Shown here one piece after another: positions 35,766 through 45,934 of a stretch of DNA of 64,000 bases. This stretch comes from Streptococcus sp. SPS1 (lineage in GTDB: Bacteria; Bacillota; Bacilli; Lactobacillales; Streptococcaceae). The stretch covers positions 62,001 to 126,000 of the forward strand of contig NZ_JAQFJG010000003.1 of the NCBI RefSeq assembly GCF_030439915.1. The letters run 5' to 3'. Every line of letters starts with the position of its first letter. Within the stretch, counting starts at the first letter, position 1. A model generated the notes under the pieces. It made no database searches. It saw only the letters and a program-made list of their open reading frames with translations, and was not told the origin of the DNA. Both the position numbers and the translations under genes were made by a program.

Positions 35766-38700
35766 AGCCTATTCCCTTTTTAACTGAGGAGGAGATTCAA
35801 AAACTGCAAGAAGCAGAAGCGCATTCGAGTAAGGAACAAAAGAAAACTGCCGAACAAATCGAAGCCATCTACACTTCTGGTCAAAATATCCTGGTTTCAG
35901 CGTCGGCTGGTTCTGGTAAAACCTTTGTCATGGCAGAGCGCATTCTAGAACAATTGGCGCGTGGTGTCGAAATTTCTCAACTCTTTATCTCAACCTTTAC
36001 TGTTAAGGCTGCGACTGAACTTAAAGAACGTTTGGAGAAAAAAATCAGCCAACAAATCCAAGAAAGCAGCGATGTCGACCTCAAACAACACTTGGGTCGC
36101 CAGTTGGCAGACCTACCCAACGCTGCCATCGGAACCATGGACTCTTTCACACAAAAATTCCTTGGTAAACATGGCTATCTGATTGATATTGCACCTAATT
36201 TCCGTATTTTACAAAACCAAAGCGAGCAACTCCTTCTAAAAAATGAAGTCTTTCATGAGGTATTTGAAGCCCATTACCAAGGCAAACAGAAAGGGACCTT
36301 TAGTCATTTGCTGAAAAATTTTGCAGGGCGTGGCAAGGACGAACGGGGGCTGCGCCAGCAAGTCTATAAAATTTATGACTTCCTCCAATCCACCAGCAAC
36401 CCTCAAAAGTGGCTGAGTGACTCTTTCCTCAAAGGTTTTGAAGAGGCTGATTTTACCAGTGAAAAAGGAAAACTAACTGAGCAAATCCAGCAAGCTCTCT
36501 GGGATTTGGAAAGCTTTTTCCGTTATCATATGGATAATGATGCCAAGGAATTTGCAAAGGCTGCTTATTTAGAAAATGTCCAGCTGATTCTGGATGAAAT
36601 TGGCTCCTTAAATCAAGAGTCCGATAGTCAGATTTATCAGGCAGTGCTTGCGCGTGTTGTCTCCATCTCTAAGGAGAAAAACGGTCGTGCTCTGACTAAT
36701 GCCAGTCGTAAGGCTGATTTGAAGCCCCTGGCTGATGCCTACAACGAAGAGAGAAAGACCCAGTTTGCTAAACTAGGACAACTAGCAGATCAGATAACGA
36801 TTCTCGACTATCAAGAACGTTATCATGAAGACACATGGGAACTAGCTAAAACCTTCCAAGCCTTCATGAGTGATTTTGTAGAAGCTTATCGTCAGCGTAA
36901 ACGTCAGGAAAATACCTTTGAATTCGCTGATATTAGCCATTACACCATTGAGATTTTAGAGAAATTCCCGCAAGTCCGTGAGGCTTATCAGGAGCGCTTC
37001 CATGAAGTCATGGTCGATGAGTATCAGGATACCAACCACATTCAAGAACGGATGTTGGAATTGCTGTCTAATGGCCACAATCGCTTTATGGTGGGAGATA
37101 TCAAGCAGTCTATCTACCGTTTCCGTCAGGCAGATCCGCAGATTTTCAATGAGAAGTTCCAACGCTATGCGCAAAATCCAAAAGAGGGCAAGCTCATTCT
37201 CCTCAAAGAAAATTTCCGTAGTAGTTCAGAAGTGCTATCAGCAACCAATGATGTTTTTGAACGCCTTATGGACCAAGAGGTCGGCGAAATCAACTATGAT
37301 AACATGCACCAGCTTGTTTTTGCCAATACCAAACTGACTCCTAATCCAGACAACAAGGCAGAATTTCTCATCTACGATAAGGACGACACAAGTGAGGAAG
37401 AAGAGGGGCAGGCAGAAACGAAACTAACAGGTGAAATGCGCTTAGTTATCAAGGAAATCCTTAAACTTCATCAGGAAAAAGGTGTTACCTTTAAGGAAAT
37501 TGCCCTTCTAACCTCCAGTCGCAGTCGTAATGACCAGATTCTCCTCGCCCTGTCTGAGTATGGGATCCCTGTCAAAACTGACGGAGAGCAAAACAATTAT
37601 CTCCAATCCCTAGAAGTGCAAGTCATGCTAGACACCCTTCGTGTCATTCACAATCCCCTGCAAGATTACGCCTTGGTTGCCCTTATGAAGTCTTCAATGT
37701 TTGGATTTGACGAAGACGAGTTAGCACGTTTGTCCCTTCAGAAAGCAGATGATAAAATTCAAGAGAATCTCTATGAGAAACTGGTCAATACTCAAAAACT
37801 GGCAAGTAGTCAAAAAGGCTTGATTCACACAGCTCTAGCTGAAAAACTAGAGCAATTCATGGATATACTAGCTTCTTGGCGCTTGTATGCCAAAACCCAC
37901 TCCCTCTATGACTTGATTTGGAGGATTTACAACGACCGTTTTTATTATGACTATGTTGGGGCTTTGCCCAATGGTCCTGCTAGACAAGCCAATCTCTATG
38001 CCCTAGCACTGCGAGCTGACCAGTTTGAAAAGAGCAATTTCAAAGGTTTGTCGCGTTTTATTCGTATGATTAACCAAGTTTTAGAAGCCCAGCACGATCT
38101 TGCAAGCGTGGCCGTCGCACCGCCAAAAGATGCAGTAGAGCTTATGACCATCCACAAGAGTAAAGGGCTGGAGTTTCCTTACGTCTTCATCCTCAATATG
38201 GATCAAGATTTCAACAAGCAAGACTCTATGTCAGAGGTCATTCTCAGCCGTAAAAATGGGATTGGTGTCAAATATATTGCCAAAATGGAGACAGGAGCAG
38301 TGGAAGATCACTATCCTAAAACCATCAAACTCTCCATTCCTAGTCTGACCTATAGACAGAACGAAGAAGAATTACAGCTGGCAAGCTATTCTGAGCAAAT
38401 GCGTCTACTGTATGTTGCTATGACACGGGCTGAGAAAAAGCTCTATCTTGTCGGTAAAGGTTCTCGTGAAAAGTTGGAATCCAAGGAATACCCAGCAGCC
38501 AAAAATGGGAAACTAAATAGCAATACTAGACTGCAAGCACGGAATTTCCAAGATTGGATTTGGGCTATCAGCAAGGTATTTGCCAAGGATCATCTCAACT
38601 TTAGTTATCATTTTATTGGCGAAGATCAGCTGACTAAAGAAGCTATTGGTCAGTTGGAAACCAAGAGTAATCTCCAAGCTAGCTCCCAAACAGACAATCG

Positions 38701-39412
38701 TCAGTCAGAAACCATTAAAGAAGCTCTTGAAATGCTGAAAGAGGTGGAAGTTTATAATACACTTCACCGCGCAGCCATTGAACTTCCAAGTGTTCAAACC
38801 CCAAGTCAAATCAAGAAATTCTACGAACCAGTTATGGATATGGAGGGTGTTGAGATTGCAGGTCAAGGCCAGTCAGTAGACAAGAAAATTAGTTTTGATT
38901 TGCCAGATTTTTCAAGCAAAGAAAAGGTAACTGGAGCTGAGATTGGTAGTGCCACCCACGAACTCATGCAGAGAATTGACCTCAGCCAGAAACCAACCCT
39001 TGCTAGCCTGACAGAAACTCTCAAACAAGTTCAAACCAGCCCAGCTGTTAGGGACAAGATCAATCTTGCTAAAATTCTTGCATTCTTTGACACAGCACTC
39101 GGTCAGGAAATTCTCGCTCATACCAACCATCTCTACCGTGAGCAACCTTTCTCCATGCTCAAAAGAGACCACAAGAGTCAGGAAGACTTCGTTGTCCGTG
39201 GTATCCTTGATGGCTATCTACTTTACGAAGACAAAATTGTTCTGTTCGACTATAAGACAGATCGCTATGATGATCCAAGTCAACTCATAGACCGCTATCG
39301 TGGTCAGTTAGCCCTATACGGAGAGGCTTTATCTCGAGCCTATTCGATTGAAAATATTGAGAAATACTTGATTTTACTGGGTAAAGACGAGGTTCAAGTT
39401 GTAAAAGTCTAG
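35762..39412 (+). CDS. rexA: ATP-dependent helicase/nuclease subunit A (AddA/RexA)
   Basis: A 1216-residue UvrD-family helicase plus nuclease. Walker [13 protein letters not shown] near residue 46, helicase motif [10 protein letters not shown] near 420, motif VI region [15 protein letters not shown], and at the C-terminus the RecB nuclease motif [11 protein letters not shown]. It drives unwinding of broken ends and cuts with RexB. ATG 35762 overlaps the rexB stop (ATGA). No terminator is seen directly after; the promoter of the next surface protein gene begins 45 bases on. Confidence 0.94.
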   Translation: MKPIPFLTEEEIQKLQEAEAHSSKEQKKTAEQIEAIYTSGQNILVSASAGSGKTFVMAERILEQLARGVEISQLFISTFTVKAATELKERLEKKISQQIQESSDVDLKQHLGRQLADLPNAAIGTMDSFTQKFLGKHGYLIDIAPNFRILQNQSEQLLLKNEVFHEVFEAHYQGKQKGTFSHLLKNFAGRGKDERGLRQQVYKIYDFLQSTSNPQKWLSDSFLKGFEEADFTSEKGKLTEQIQQALWDLESFFRYHMDNDAKEFAKAAYLENVQLILDEIGSLNQESDSQIYQAVLARVVSISKEKNGRALTNASRKADLKPLADAYNEERKTQFAKLGQLADQITILDYQERYHEDTWELAKTFQAFMSDFVEAYRQRKRQENTFEFADISHYTIEILEKFPQVREAYQERFHEVMVDEYQDTNHIQERMLELLSNGHNRFMVGDIKQSIYRFRQADPQIFNEKFQRYAQNPKEGKLILLKENFRSSSEVLSATNDVFERLMDQEVGEINYDNMHQLVFANTKLTPNPDNKAEFLIYDKDDTSEEEEGQAETKLTGEMRLVIKEILKLHQEKGVTFKEIALLTSSRSRNDQILLALSEYGIPVKTDGEQNNYLQSLEVQVMLDTLRVIHNPLQDYALVALMKSSMFGFDEDELARLSLQKADDKIQENLYEKLVNTQKLASSQKGLIHTALAEKLEQFMDILASWRLYAKTHSLYDLIWRIYNDRFYYDYVGALPNGPARQANLYALALRADQFEKSNFKGLSRFIRMINQVLEAQHDLASVAVAPPKDAVELMTIHKSKGLEFPYVFILNMDQDFNKQDSMSEVILSRKNGIGVKYIAKMETGAVEDHYPKTIKLSIPSLTYRQNEEELQLASYSEQMRLLYVAMTRAEKKLYLVGKGSREKLESKEYPAAKNGKLNSNTRLQARNFQDWIWAISKVFAKDHLNFSYHFIGEDQLTKEAIGQLETKSNLQASSQTDNRQSETIKEALEMLKEVEVYNTLHRAAIELPSVQTPSQIKKFYEPVMDMEGVEIAGQGQSVDKKISFDLPDFSSKEKVTGAEIGSATHELMQRIDLSQKPTLASLTETLKQVQTSPAVRDKINLAKILAFFDTALGQEILAHTNHLYREQPFSMLKRDHKSQEDFVVRGILDGYLLYEDKIVLFDYKTDRYDDPSQLIDRYRGQLALYGEALSRAYSIENIEKYLILLGKDEVQVVKV

Positions 39413-39457
39413 TAGAATCATCTAGTTAAAAATCTTATCAGTTAATGAAGAAATTAT

Positions 39458-39486
39458 TTGAAAATAGATAAAATTTGATGTATAAT
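39458..39486 (+). promoter_or_regulatory. promoter of the G5/LPNTG protein gene
   Basis: TTGAAA (39458-39463), 17 bases, TATAAT (39481-39486); expected start near 39493, leaving a leader of about 70 bases that contains the AT dinucleotide tract. Confidence 0.75.
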
Positions 39487-39522
39487 AGGCGGTGTCAAGT
39501 AGTGTGTCAAAACGCTGTTTGC

Positions 39523-39547
39523 ATATATATATATATATATATATATA
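39523..39547 (+). repeat. (AT)12 dinucleotide tract in the leader of the G5/LPNTG gene
   Basis: A 25-base unbroken AT/TA run (12 units plus A) between the promoter and the ribosome site (AGAAAG at 39547-39552), ending 16 bases before ATG 39564. The RNA copy is self-complementary. Tract length is likely to vary between strains. Confidence 0.9.
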
Positions 39548-39563
39548 GAAAGCAGGCAATAAA

Positions 39564-41483
39564 ATGCTAAGACGTACAAATAAAAACAAGAAATACGCTT
39601 TACGAAAAATTGGAAAATATTTTGGACCATGTGTGATTGGTACTATGATTGCTGTCGGAGTAGCTGCAACAATACCATTGAATGAAGTGCATGCTACTAC
39701 GCCTCCTTATATGCCTATGAAGGTATATGATGTCACTATAACTCCTGAAACTGTATATAAGGCAGACGATTCGAAAGATGTAGGTTATCGTAAAGAAGAG
39801 AAAGGTACACCTGGTAAACAAGAAATTTGGACGAAGTTCGAAAAAAGGGATTATTTTGAGGACAAATATCCTGGAAGAAATGTGACTGAGATGCTAGGGG
39901 AGCTATATTCTAGAAATCAAGATAAAACATTAGATGAAGATGGTACTGTACCTGCACACCCTGACTGGGCAGAGAGCTATAATGATAATAATGGGAAAGA
40001 ATTTCCAAAACGTATTGATGAAGATAACAATGGGGAGTTTCGTGACAAGGATATCTATGATAAGGATCTTGGTAGAAATACTGTATCTGCTGAACGTAAG
40101 GTAGAATCAAATAAGAAGTTTGTAGCCTTGACAAACACCACTGCTGATCCGGACAATCCTGATGAATCAACTATGATAGATTATGATGACAATGAAGTAG
40201 TTGCTGATTATGATTCGGATAACAAAGTAGTACGTTTAAATCCGCATTATTACGAGATAAAAAACGAGGAAGATAAGGTAGATACAGTTATTACTGTAGG
40301 AACAAAACCAACAGTCGTGACAGAAGAAATACCATATACAACGCGTTATGTGATAGATGATACAAAAGGAGAAGATTATTGTGAAGTAACCACACCTGGT
40401 GAAAAAGGAGAAGAAACAACAACTACAACTTACTCTTTAGATACTACAAATGGAACAGTGACTTCAAAATCTAAAACAGTAATAACTAAACAAGCGGTAA
40501 ATGAGGTGATAACGCTAGGAGCACAACCAAATCGTAACGTGCCACTACCTACAATAGCTATAGTGGAAGAGTCCAATAATAAAGCAAGTATTGAAGTCAA
40601 AGCACCTAAGAAAGATGCGGATACAGTAAGAATCACTTATCCTAAGCGTGATGGCTCTGGTAATGAAGTTCTCACTCTTACCAAGCAATCTGGTGGCGAA
40701 TGGACTTTAGACAAACAACCTGAAAATGTGACGTTAGATAAGAAAAAAGGTATAGTAACAATTCCACGAGAAGCTATCGTCAATAAACAAAAAGTTCAAG
40801 CTCGATCTAAAAATGGGAATAGTGGTTTTTCTCTACCTGTATATGAAGTCCTCTCTATTGCAGAAGCTAAACCGGTAGGTCTAGTAACACGATGGGTTGC
40901 TCAAATAGATAATAACAAACTAAAAACACTAAGAGATGAAGTAAATGGAAAAGAACCAGCAGGAGAGTTTGAGGGATATAAATGGGTATCTAGTCGCCTA
41001 GAAGACGGTATTTTAACTCATAAATTTGAGGAAATAAATAACGGAAACTCACAATCATCAAACTTAATTCCGGAAAAACCAAGTAGTAAAACTGAAAATC
41101 CAGTGATTCGTACAGTATGGCGCGATGAAAATGGAAAAGACTTGAAAACACCATCAGTTGAGAAGCAAGAAGCAGGTGAAGTTGAAGGCTATGAATTTGT
41201 TGAAAGCCACCGTGAAGGGGATAATTTGACAGTTCATGTGTTTAGAACAAAGAAATCTCAAACTCCAAGCCCAGCACCAGCTAAAGTCTCAGAACAAAAA
41301 GGTGAAGCAGTAGCTACATCAGAAAAGCCAGTAGAAAACGGAATATCTACGAACAAATCTGATAAAGCAGAATTACCAAACACAGGTACAGAAACCAATG
41401 CTAGCCTTGCGAGCGCTGGTATCCTAACCTTGCTAGCTGGTTTAGGACTAGGCTTCTTCAAAAAGAAAGAAGATGAAAACTAG
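39564..41483 (+). CDS. LPNTG-anchored surface protein with a G5 domain
   Basis: A 639-residue exported protein. Basic N-terminus, hydrophobic signal (GTMIAVGVAATIPL, cleavage probably after VHA). An acidic N-terminal domain (about 45-245, rich in D, N, E, ionic repeats such as DEDNNGE); a G5 domain (about 245-335, GTKPTVVTEEIPY to VITLGAQP); an Ig-like stretch (about 340-425); two related GLVTRWV / RTVWRDENGKDLK modules; linker; LPNTG about 30 residues from the end with helix and KKK tail. It sits between rexA and rbgA, the slot of the IgA1 protease gene in pneumococcus (recalled), but has no HExxH zinc site, so it is not that protease. Probably an adhesin. Confidence 0.87.
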   Translation: MLRRTNKNKKYALRKIGKYFGPCVIGTMIAVGVAATIPLNEVHATTPPYMPMKVYDVTITPETVYKADDSKDVGYRKEEKGTPGKQEIWTKFEKRDYFEDKYPGRNVTEMLGELYSRNQDKTLDEDGTVPAHPDWAESYNDNNGKEFPKRIDEDNNGEFRDKDIYDKDLGRNTVSAERKVESNKKFVALTNTTADPDNPDESTMIDYDDNEVVADYDSDNKVVRLNPHYYEIKNEEDKVDTVITVGTKPTVVTEEIPYTTRYVIDDTKGEDYCEVTTPGEKGEETTTTTYSLDTTNGTVTSKSKTVITKQAVNEVITLGAQPNRNVPLPTIAIVEESNNKASIEVKAPKKDADTVRITYPKRDGSGNEVLTLTKQSGGEWTLDKQPENVTLDKKKGIVTIPREAIVNKQKVQARSKNGNSGFSLPVYEVLSIAEAKPVGLVTRWVAQIDNNKLKTLRDEVNGKEPAGEFEGYKWVSSRLEDGILTHKFEEINNGNSQSSNLIPEKPSSKTENPVIRTVWRDENGKDLKTPSVEKQEAGEVEGYEFVESHREGDNLTVHVFRTKKSQTPSPAPAKVSEQKGEAVATSEKPVENGISTNKSDKAELPNTGTETNASLASAGILTLLAGLGLGFFKKKEDEN

Positions 41484-41503
41484 ATTCTTGTGAGCAAATC
41501 ATG

Positions 41504-41533
41504 AGAGAGAACGAAATTGTTCTCTCTTTTTTT
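41504..41533 (+). terminator. rho-independent terminator
   Basis: AGAGAGAAC, six-base loop, GTTCTCTCT, then seven T. After the G5/LPNTG gene. A second palindrome, TTTGTAACATA and its complement, follows at 41596-41625 with unknown role. Confidence 0.85.
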
Positions 41534-41705
41534 AAATGCTACTGGCTTTCTTTTATTAGCTAGCAAGTTTTGAGAATAGAAAAATCAAAAGAACGTTTGT
41601 AACATAACTATTTTTATGTTACAAAATTTTAGCCAAACTATAAGTCCATGCAAAAAACCTTGATTTATGATAAAATAGTAGGTAAGAAGAACTCGATTTA
41701 TATTA

Positions 41706-41810
41706 ATACTCTTCGAAAATCAAATTCAAACTACGTCAGCGTTGCCTTGCCGTACTCAAGTACAGCCTGCGGCTAGCTTCCTAGTTTGCTCTTTGATTTT
41801 CATTGAGTAT
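41706..41810 (+). repeat. BOX element, boxA-boxC (no boxB)
   Basis: 105 bases from ATACTCTTCG to CATTGAGTAT: boxA core (ACGTCAGCGTTGCCTTGCCGTA) fused to boxC (GCCTGCGGCTAGCTTCC). Lies 26 bases before the rbgA ATG, so it forms part of its leader. Confidence 0.93.
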
Positions 41811-41836
41811 AAATTAACATTTAAAGGAAAATTTTT

Positions 41837-42688
41837 ATGACTACTATTCAATGGTTTCCTGGTCACATGTCTAAAGCGCGTCGACAGGTGCAGGAAAATT
41901 TAAAATTTGTTGATTTTGTGACGATTTTGGTGGATGCTCGTTTACCTCTATCTAGTCAAAATCCTATGTTAACCAAGATTGTGGGTGATAAACCAAAACT
42001 CTTGATTTTAAATAAGGCAGATCTGGCTGATCCAGCAATGACCAAGGAATGGCGTCAATATTTTGAATCACAAGGAATCCAGACGTTAGCTATCAACTCC
42101 AAAGAGCAAGTGACTGTAAAAGTTGTAACAGATGCGGCCAAAAAACTCATGGCTGATAAGATTGCTCGTCAGAAAGAACGTGGTATCAAGATTGAAACCT
42201 TGCGTACCATGATTATCGGGATTCCAAATGCTGGTAAATCCACTCTCATGAATCGTTTGGCTGGTAAGAAAATTGCCGTTGTCGGAAACAAACCAGGTGT
42301 TACCAAGGGACAACAATGGCTCAAAACCAATAAAGACCTGGAAATCTTGGATACACCAGGGATTCTCTGGCCTAAGTTTGAAGATGAAACTGTTGCACTG
42401 AAACTGGCCTTGACTGGAGCTATCAAAGACCAGTTGCTTCCTATGGACGAGGTGACCATTTTTGGCCTTAATTATTTCAAAAAACATTATCCAGAAAAGC
42501 TAGCTGAACGCTTCAAACAAATTAAAATTGAAGAAGAAGCGCCTGTGATTATTATGAACATGACCCGTGCTCTCGGTTTCCGTGACGACTATGACCGCTT
42601 TTACAATCTCTTCGTGAAGGAAGTCCGTGATGGCAAACTCGGTAACTATACCTTAGATACATTGGATGACCTCGATGGCGACGATTAA
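41837..42688 (+). CDS. rbgA: ribosome biogenesis GTPase RbgA/YlqF
   Basis: A 283-residue circularly permuted GTPase: G4 LNKADLAD (about 55-62) comes before G1 GIPNAGKST (about 131-139), then G2/G3 with [12 protein letters not shown]-terminal helical domain of about 110 residues binds RNA. It acts in late assembly of the 50S subunit. ATG 41837 follows AAAGGAAAATTTTT. Its end overlaps the rnhB start by 14 bases; the order rbgA-rnhB is the standard streptococcal one. Confidence 0.93.
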   Translation: MTTIQWFPGHMSKARRQVQENLKFVDFVTILVDARLPLSSQNPMLTKIVGDKPKLLILNKADLADPAMTKEWRQYFESQGIQTLAINSKEQVTVKVVTDAAKKLMADKIARQKERGIKIETLRTMIIGIPNAGKSTLMNRLAGKKIAVVGNKPGVTKGQQWLKTNKDLEILDTPGILWPKFEDETVALKLALTGAIKDQLLPMDEVTIFGLNYFKKHYPEKLAERFKQIKIEEEAPVIIMNMTRALGFRDDYDRFYNLFVKEVRDGKLGNYTLDTLDDLDGDD

Positions 42689-43454
42689 AGAAATCAAAGA
42701 ACTCCTTGCGACGGTCAAGGAGTTAGATAACCCTATTTTTTTAGAGCTTGAACAGGATAATCGCTCAGGAGTTCAAAAGGAAATCAGCAAGCGTAAAAAA
42801 GCCATTCAGGCAGAATTGGATGAGGATCTTCGTTTGGAATCCATGCTCTCCTACGAAAAAGAACTGTATAAGCAAGGTTTGACCTTAATTGCTGGTGTTG
42901 ATGAGGTTGGCCGTGGTCCTCTTGCTGGTCCTGTAGTCGCTGCAGCCGTTATTTTACCTAAAAATTGTAAGATTAAAGGTCTCAACGACAGCAAGAAAAT
43001 TCCTAAAAAGAAACATCTGGAAATTTTCAAAGCCGTTCAAAACCAATCCTTGTCAATCGGCATTGGTATCATGGATAATCATATCATCGACCAAGTCAAT
43101 ATCTATGAAGCAACCAAACTGGCCATGAAGGAAGCTATCTCCCAGCTCAGTCCTCAACCTGAGCATCTCTTGATAGATGCCATGAAACTGGATTTACCCA
43201 TTTCACAAACATCTATCATCAAAGGAGATGCCAACTCCCTCTCGATTGCAGCAGCTTCTATAGTAGCCAAGGTGACACGTGATGAATTGATGAAGGAATA
43301 TGATCAGCAGTTTCCTGGCTATGATTTTGCTACTAATGCAGGTTATGGAACTGCTAAACACCTAGAAGGACTCGAAAAACTAGGAGTTACCCCAATTCAC
43401 CGAACCAGCTTTGAACCCGTTAAATCACTGGTTTTAGGTAAAAAAGAAAGTTAA
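42675..43454 (+). CDS. rnhB: ribonuclease HII
   Basis: A 259-residue enzyme that cuts RNA in RNA-DNA hybrids, removing ribonucleotides and primers. The catalytic start [13 protein letters not shown] (about 76-88) with D and E, then the LNDSKK motif and LLIDAMKLD carrying further acidic residues, all as in RNase HII. The first 70 residues are the usual N-terminal extension. ATG 42675 ([11 protein letters not shown]) is preferred over ATG 42666; both lie within the end of rbgA, so translation is coupled. Confidence 0.93.
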   Translation: MATIKEIKELLATVKELDNPIFLELEQDNRSGVQKEISKRKKAIQAELDEDLRLESMLSYEKELYKQGLTLIAGVDEVGRGPLAGPVVAAAVILPKNCKIKGLNDSKKIPKKKHLEIFKAVQNQSLSIGIGIMDNHIIDQVNIYEATKLAMKEAISQLSPQPEHLLIDAMKLDLPISQTSIIKGDANSLSIAAASIVAKVTRDELMKEYDQQFPGYDFATNAGYGTAKHLEGLEKLGVTPIHRTSFEPVKSLVLGKKES

Positions 43455-43469
43455 TTGAAAGGAAATACC

Positions 43470-45020
43470 ATGGAGGAACAGTCGGAAATATTCCGTTCTA
43501 AGAAAGAATTCGCCTTTGCATCCAGCACTATCCTATCCCAAGTTGGTCGAGGAATCATTGTCGGCCTCGTCGTTGGAATTATCGTCGGATCCTTTCGTTT
43601 CCTAATTGAAAAGGGCTTCCACCTGATACAAGGACTTTATCAAGATCAAGGACACCTATTTGTTAATTTATTTATTATTGCCCTGTTTTATCTAATCATC
43701 TGCTGGCTCAGTGCCAAACTGACACGCTCTGAAAAAGATATTAAAGGCTCAGGAATTCCTCAAGTCGAAGCCGAACTGAAAGGCCTCATGACCCTTAACT
43801 GGTGGGGCGTTCTCTGGAAAAAATATATTCTAGGAATTCTAGCTATTGCCAGCGGACTCATGCTGGGGCGTGAAGGGCCAAGTATCCAACTGGGAGCAGT
43901 TGGTGGTAAAGGAATTGCCAAGTGGCTCAAATCCAGTCCAGTGGAGGAACGTTCCCTGATTGCTAGTGGTGCTGCAGCAGGATTAGCCGCAGCCTTTAAT
44001 GCTCCAATAGCGGGTCTTCTCTTTGTCGTAGAAGAAGTCTATCATCACTTTTCTCGCTTTTTCTGGGTATCTACTCTAGCAGCTAGTCTCGTAGCAAACT
44101 TTGTTTCTCTGCTCATATTTGGCCTAACACCCGTACTGGATATGCCTGATAATATCCCACTCATGACCCTAGACCAGTACTGGATTTATCTTGTCATGGG
44201 AATTTTCCTTGGATTTTCAGGTTTTCTCTATGAGAAAGCTGTATTAAACGTCGGTAGAGTTTATGACTGGCTTGGTCAAAAAATTCGTTTGGATAGAGCT
44301 TATTATCCAATTCTTGCTTTTATTCTCATCATACCAGTCGGAATTTTTTTACCCCACATCCTTGGTGGTGGAAATCAGCTGGTACTTTCCCTAACTGAGC
44401 AAGATTTTAGTTTTCAAGTTCTATTAGCTTACTTTTTAATTCGCTTTATCTGGAGCATGATTAGTTATGGAAGTGGTCTTCCAGGAGGAATTTTCCTACC
44501 TATTTTGGCTCTCGGTTCCTTACTTGGTGCCCTAGTTGGTGTTATCTGTGTCAATCTTGGACTTGTCAGTCAGGAGCAATTCCCTATATTTGTCATTCTA
44601 GGAATGAGTGGCTATTTTGGAGCCATATCAAAAGCTCCCTTAACCGCCATGATCCTCGTAACTGAGATGGTAGGAGATATTCGCAACCTCATGCCACTTG
44701 GTCTTGTCACTCTTGTCTCTTATATTATCATGGATTTGCTCAAGGGTGCACCAGTCTATGAAGCCATGCTGGAAAAAATGCTTCCAGAAGAAGTATCCAG
44801 CGAAGGAGAAGTTACACTTATCGAAATACCAGTTTCTGATAAAATTGCTGGGAAACAAGTTCATGAACTCAACTTACCACACAACGTCCTCATCACTACT
44901 CAAGTGCATAATGGAAAGAGCCAAACAGTTAACGGCTCAACCAGAATGTATCTGGGTGATATGATTCACCTGGTTATTCCAAAAAGCGAAATTGGAAAAG
45001 TCAAAGATTTGTTGTTGTAG
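43470..45020 (+). CDS. CLC family chloride/proton antiporter with TrkA-C domain
   Basis: A 516-residue membrane protein with about ten to twelve helices. CLC motifs: GSGIPQVE (selectivity helix), GREGPSIQLG whose glutamate is the external gate of antiporter-type CLCs, and GSGLPGGIFLPIL. The last 70 residues form a TrkA-C (RCK-C) domain, IPVSDKIAGKQVHELNLP. Probably exchanges Cl- or F- for protons, with use in acid or ion stress. ATG 43470 behind TTGAAAGGAAATACC is preferred to TTG 43455. It follows rnhB by 15 bases. Confidence 0.88.
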   Translation: MEEQSEIFRSKKEFAFASSTILSQVGRGIIVGLVVGIIVGSFRFLIEKGFHLIQGLYQDQGHLFVNLFIIALFYLIICWLSAKLTRSEKDIKGSGIPQVEAELKGLMTLNWWGVLWKKYILGILAIASGLMLGREGPSIQLGAVGGKGIAKWLKSSPVEERSLIASGAAAGLAAAFNAPIAGLLFVVEEVYHHFSRFFWVSTLAASLVANFVSLLIFGLTPVLDMPDNIPLMTLDQYWIYLVMGIFLGFSGFLYEKAVLNVGRVYDWLGQKIRLDRAYYPILAFILIIPVGIFLPHILGGGNQLVLSLTEQDFSFQVLLAYFLIRFIWSMISYGSGLPGGIFLPILALGSLLGALVGVICVNLGLVSQEQFPIFVILGMSGYFGAISKAPLTAMILVTEMVGDIRNLMPLGLVTLVSYIIMDLLKGAPVYEAMLEKMLPEEVSSEGEVTLIEIPVSDKIAGKQVHELNLPHNVLITTQVHNGKSQTVNGSTRMYLGDMIHLVIPKSEIGKVKDLLL

Positions 45021-45022
45021 AA

Positions 45023-45108
45023 GTTTTTACATAATTTATGTTATGTAAAAACAAACTTCTTAATTTATTTAAATAACCGATTCTCAGCAATGAGATCGGT
45101 TATTTTTT
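45023..45108 (+). terminator. palindrome plus rho-independent terminator after clc
   Basis: First a perfect 12-base inverted repeat, GTTTTTACATAA (45023-45034) with its complement (45041-45052). Then a strong terminator: AATAACCGA and TCTCA pair with TGAGA and TCGGTTATT (45072-45104), followed by T6. The first palindrome resembles one after xerS. Confidence 0.8.
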
Positions 45109-45238
45109 ACAGATAAGATATTTCACATACAAATAATTGAACTTTGGTAAAAATAAGACTATAATTAAGTTAGAAATGATAAAACATAAAGCTAGAAAGG
45201 AGTTTACTGTATCAAATCTGTATAGTAAGATTAAAATC

Positions 45239-45433
45239 ATGAAAAAGAAAACGATAGCAATTATACAATGTATTTTGTATCTCATAGCTCCTTATATAGC
45301 TCTTCAGTTATGTAGAATGAACAGAAATATCGTTACTGATAATCTCTTTTTTATTTTCCTTATTCTGCTGAATATTTCATCCTGGTTTAGTATTTGGAAA
45401 CTAGAAAAAGCACTAGATAATGATTCACAATAG
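45239..45433 (+). CDS. small two-helix membrane protein, 64 residues
   Basis: ATG 45239 encodes MKKKT, a helix (IAIIQCILYLIAPYIALQL), a second helix (LFFIFLILLNISSWFSIW) and a charged tail. The layout resembles the 65-residue protein at 15232-15429. The only strong ribosome site, AGAAAGGAG (45193-45201), is about 38 bases upstream, so the true start may be an unusual codon after it, or the gene may be decayed. No family recognised. Confidence 0.4.
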   Translation: MKKKTIAIIQCILYLIAPYIALQLCRMNRNIVTDNLFFIFLILLNISSWFSIWKLEKALDNDSQ

Positions 45434-45934
45434 CAATTCCAAAGATTTAGATCTGTAAAACTAAAAGTTTATGCACAATTGAATTAACTAGACTTAAACC
45501 ATTGATAAAACTGAATTAGAAGCATAAAGTACATTCTTTAAAAAGTGTACTTTATTTTTATTTTGTACATTATTTTAGAGTGTTATTTTGTATGTTTTTT
45601 AGTACATAATATTATCTAATCTAAGAAATTGATTTATACATTTTGTTATAATATCACAGGTAATAGAAGTGTTTACGTTATAGAAAACTAAAAAGATATA
45701 AAAAGCTGAATCAGTTATTATCTCTATAATTTAATAATGAAATATCGCCTGATGGTAATTTACAATAAAAATGCTGTATTATTTTTTCATTTAGTATTAG
45801 AACTTTTTAAAATATAGTGTTAATAATTCCACAATTAAATTAAATTGGAAATTAGGGTATAATAGCTACATCAAGTATTGCACCATCGTTGAATTTGCTC
45901 TTGATTCAAAAAAAGTATATATAGGATAGAAAAT
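45434..45934. other. AT-rich intergenic stretch before the R-M remnant
   Basis: No gene seen. It holds the left copy of an imperfect repeat (about 45457-45565) ending in a hairpin AAGTACA...TGTACTT, and the probable promoter of the restriction gene: TTAAAT (45835-45840), 17 bases, TATAAT (45858-45863). Confidence 0.6.
45457..45565 (+). repeat. imperfect direct repeat flanking the R-M remnant, left copy
   Basis: Begins with a 17-base match (AAAACTAAAAGTTTATG) to 47367-47383 and continues with related, gapped sequence (GAATTAGAAGCATAAAGTACATT versus GAATTAGAAACATGAAGTACATT) to a hairpin and T-run. The spacing of the blocks is 70 versus 74 bases. Right copy at about 47367-47475. Confidence 0.6.

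Noticed and set aside
39564-41483. IgA1 protease or zinc metalloprotease
   Set aside because: Location fits, but there is no HExxH motif and the protein is about a third of the expected length.
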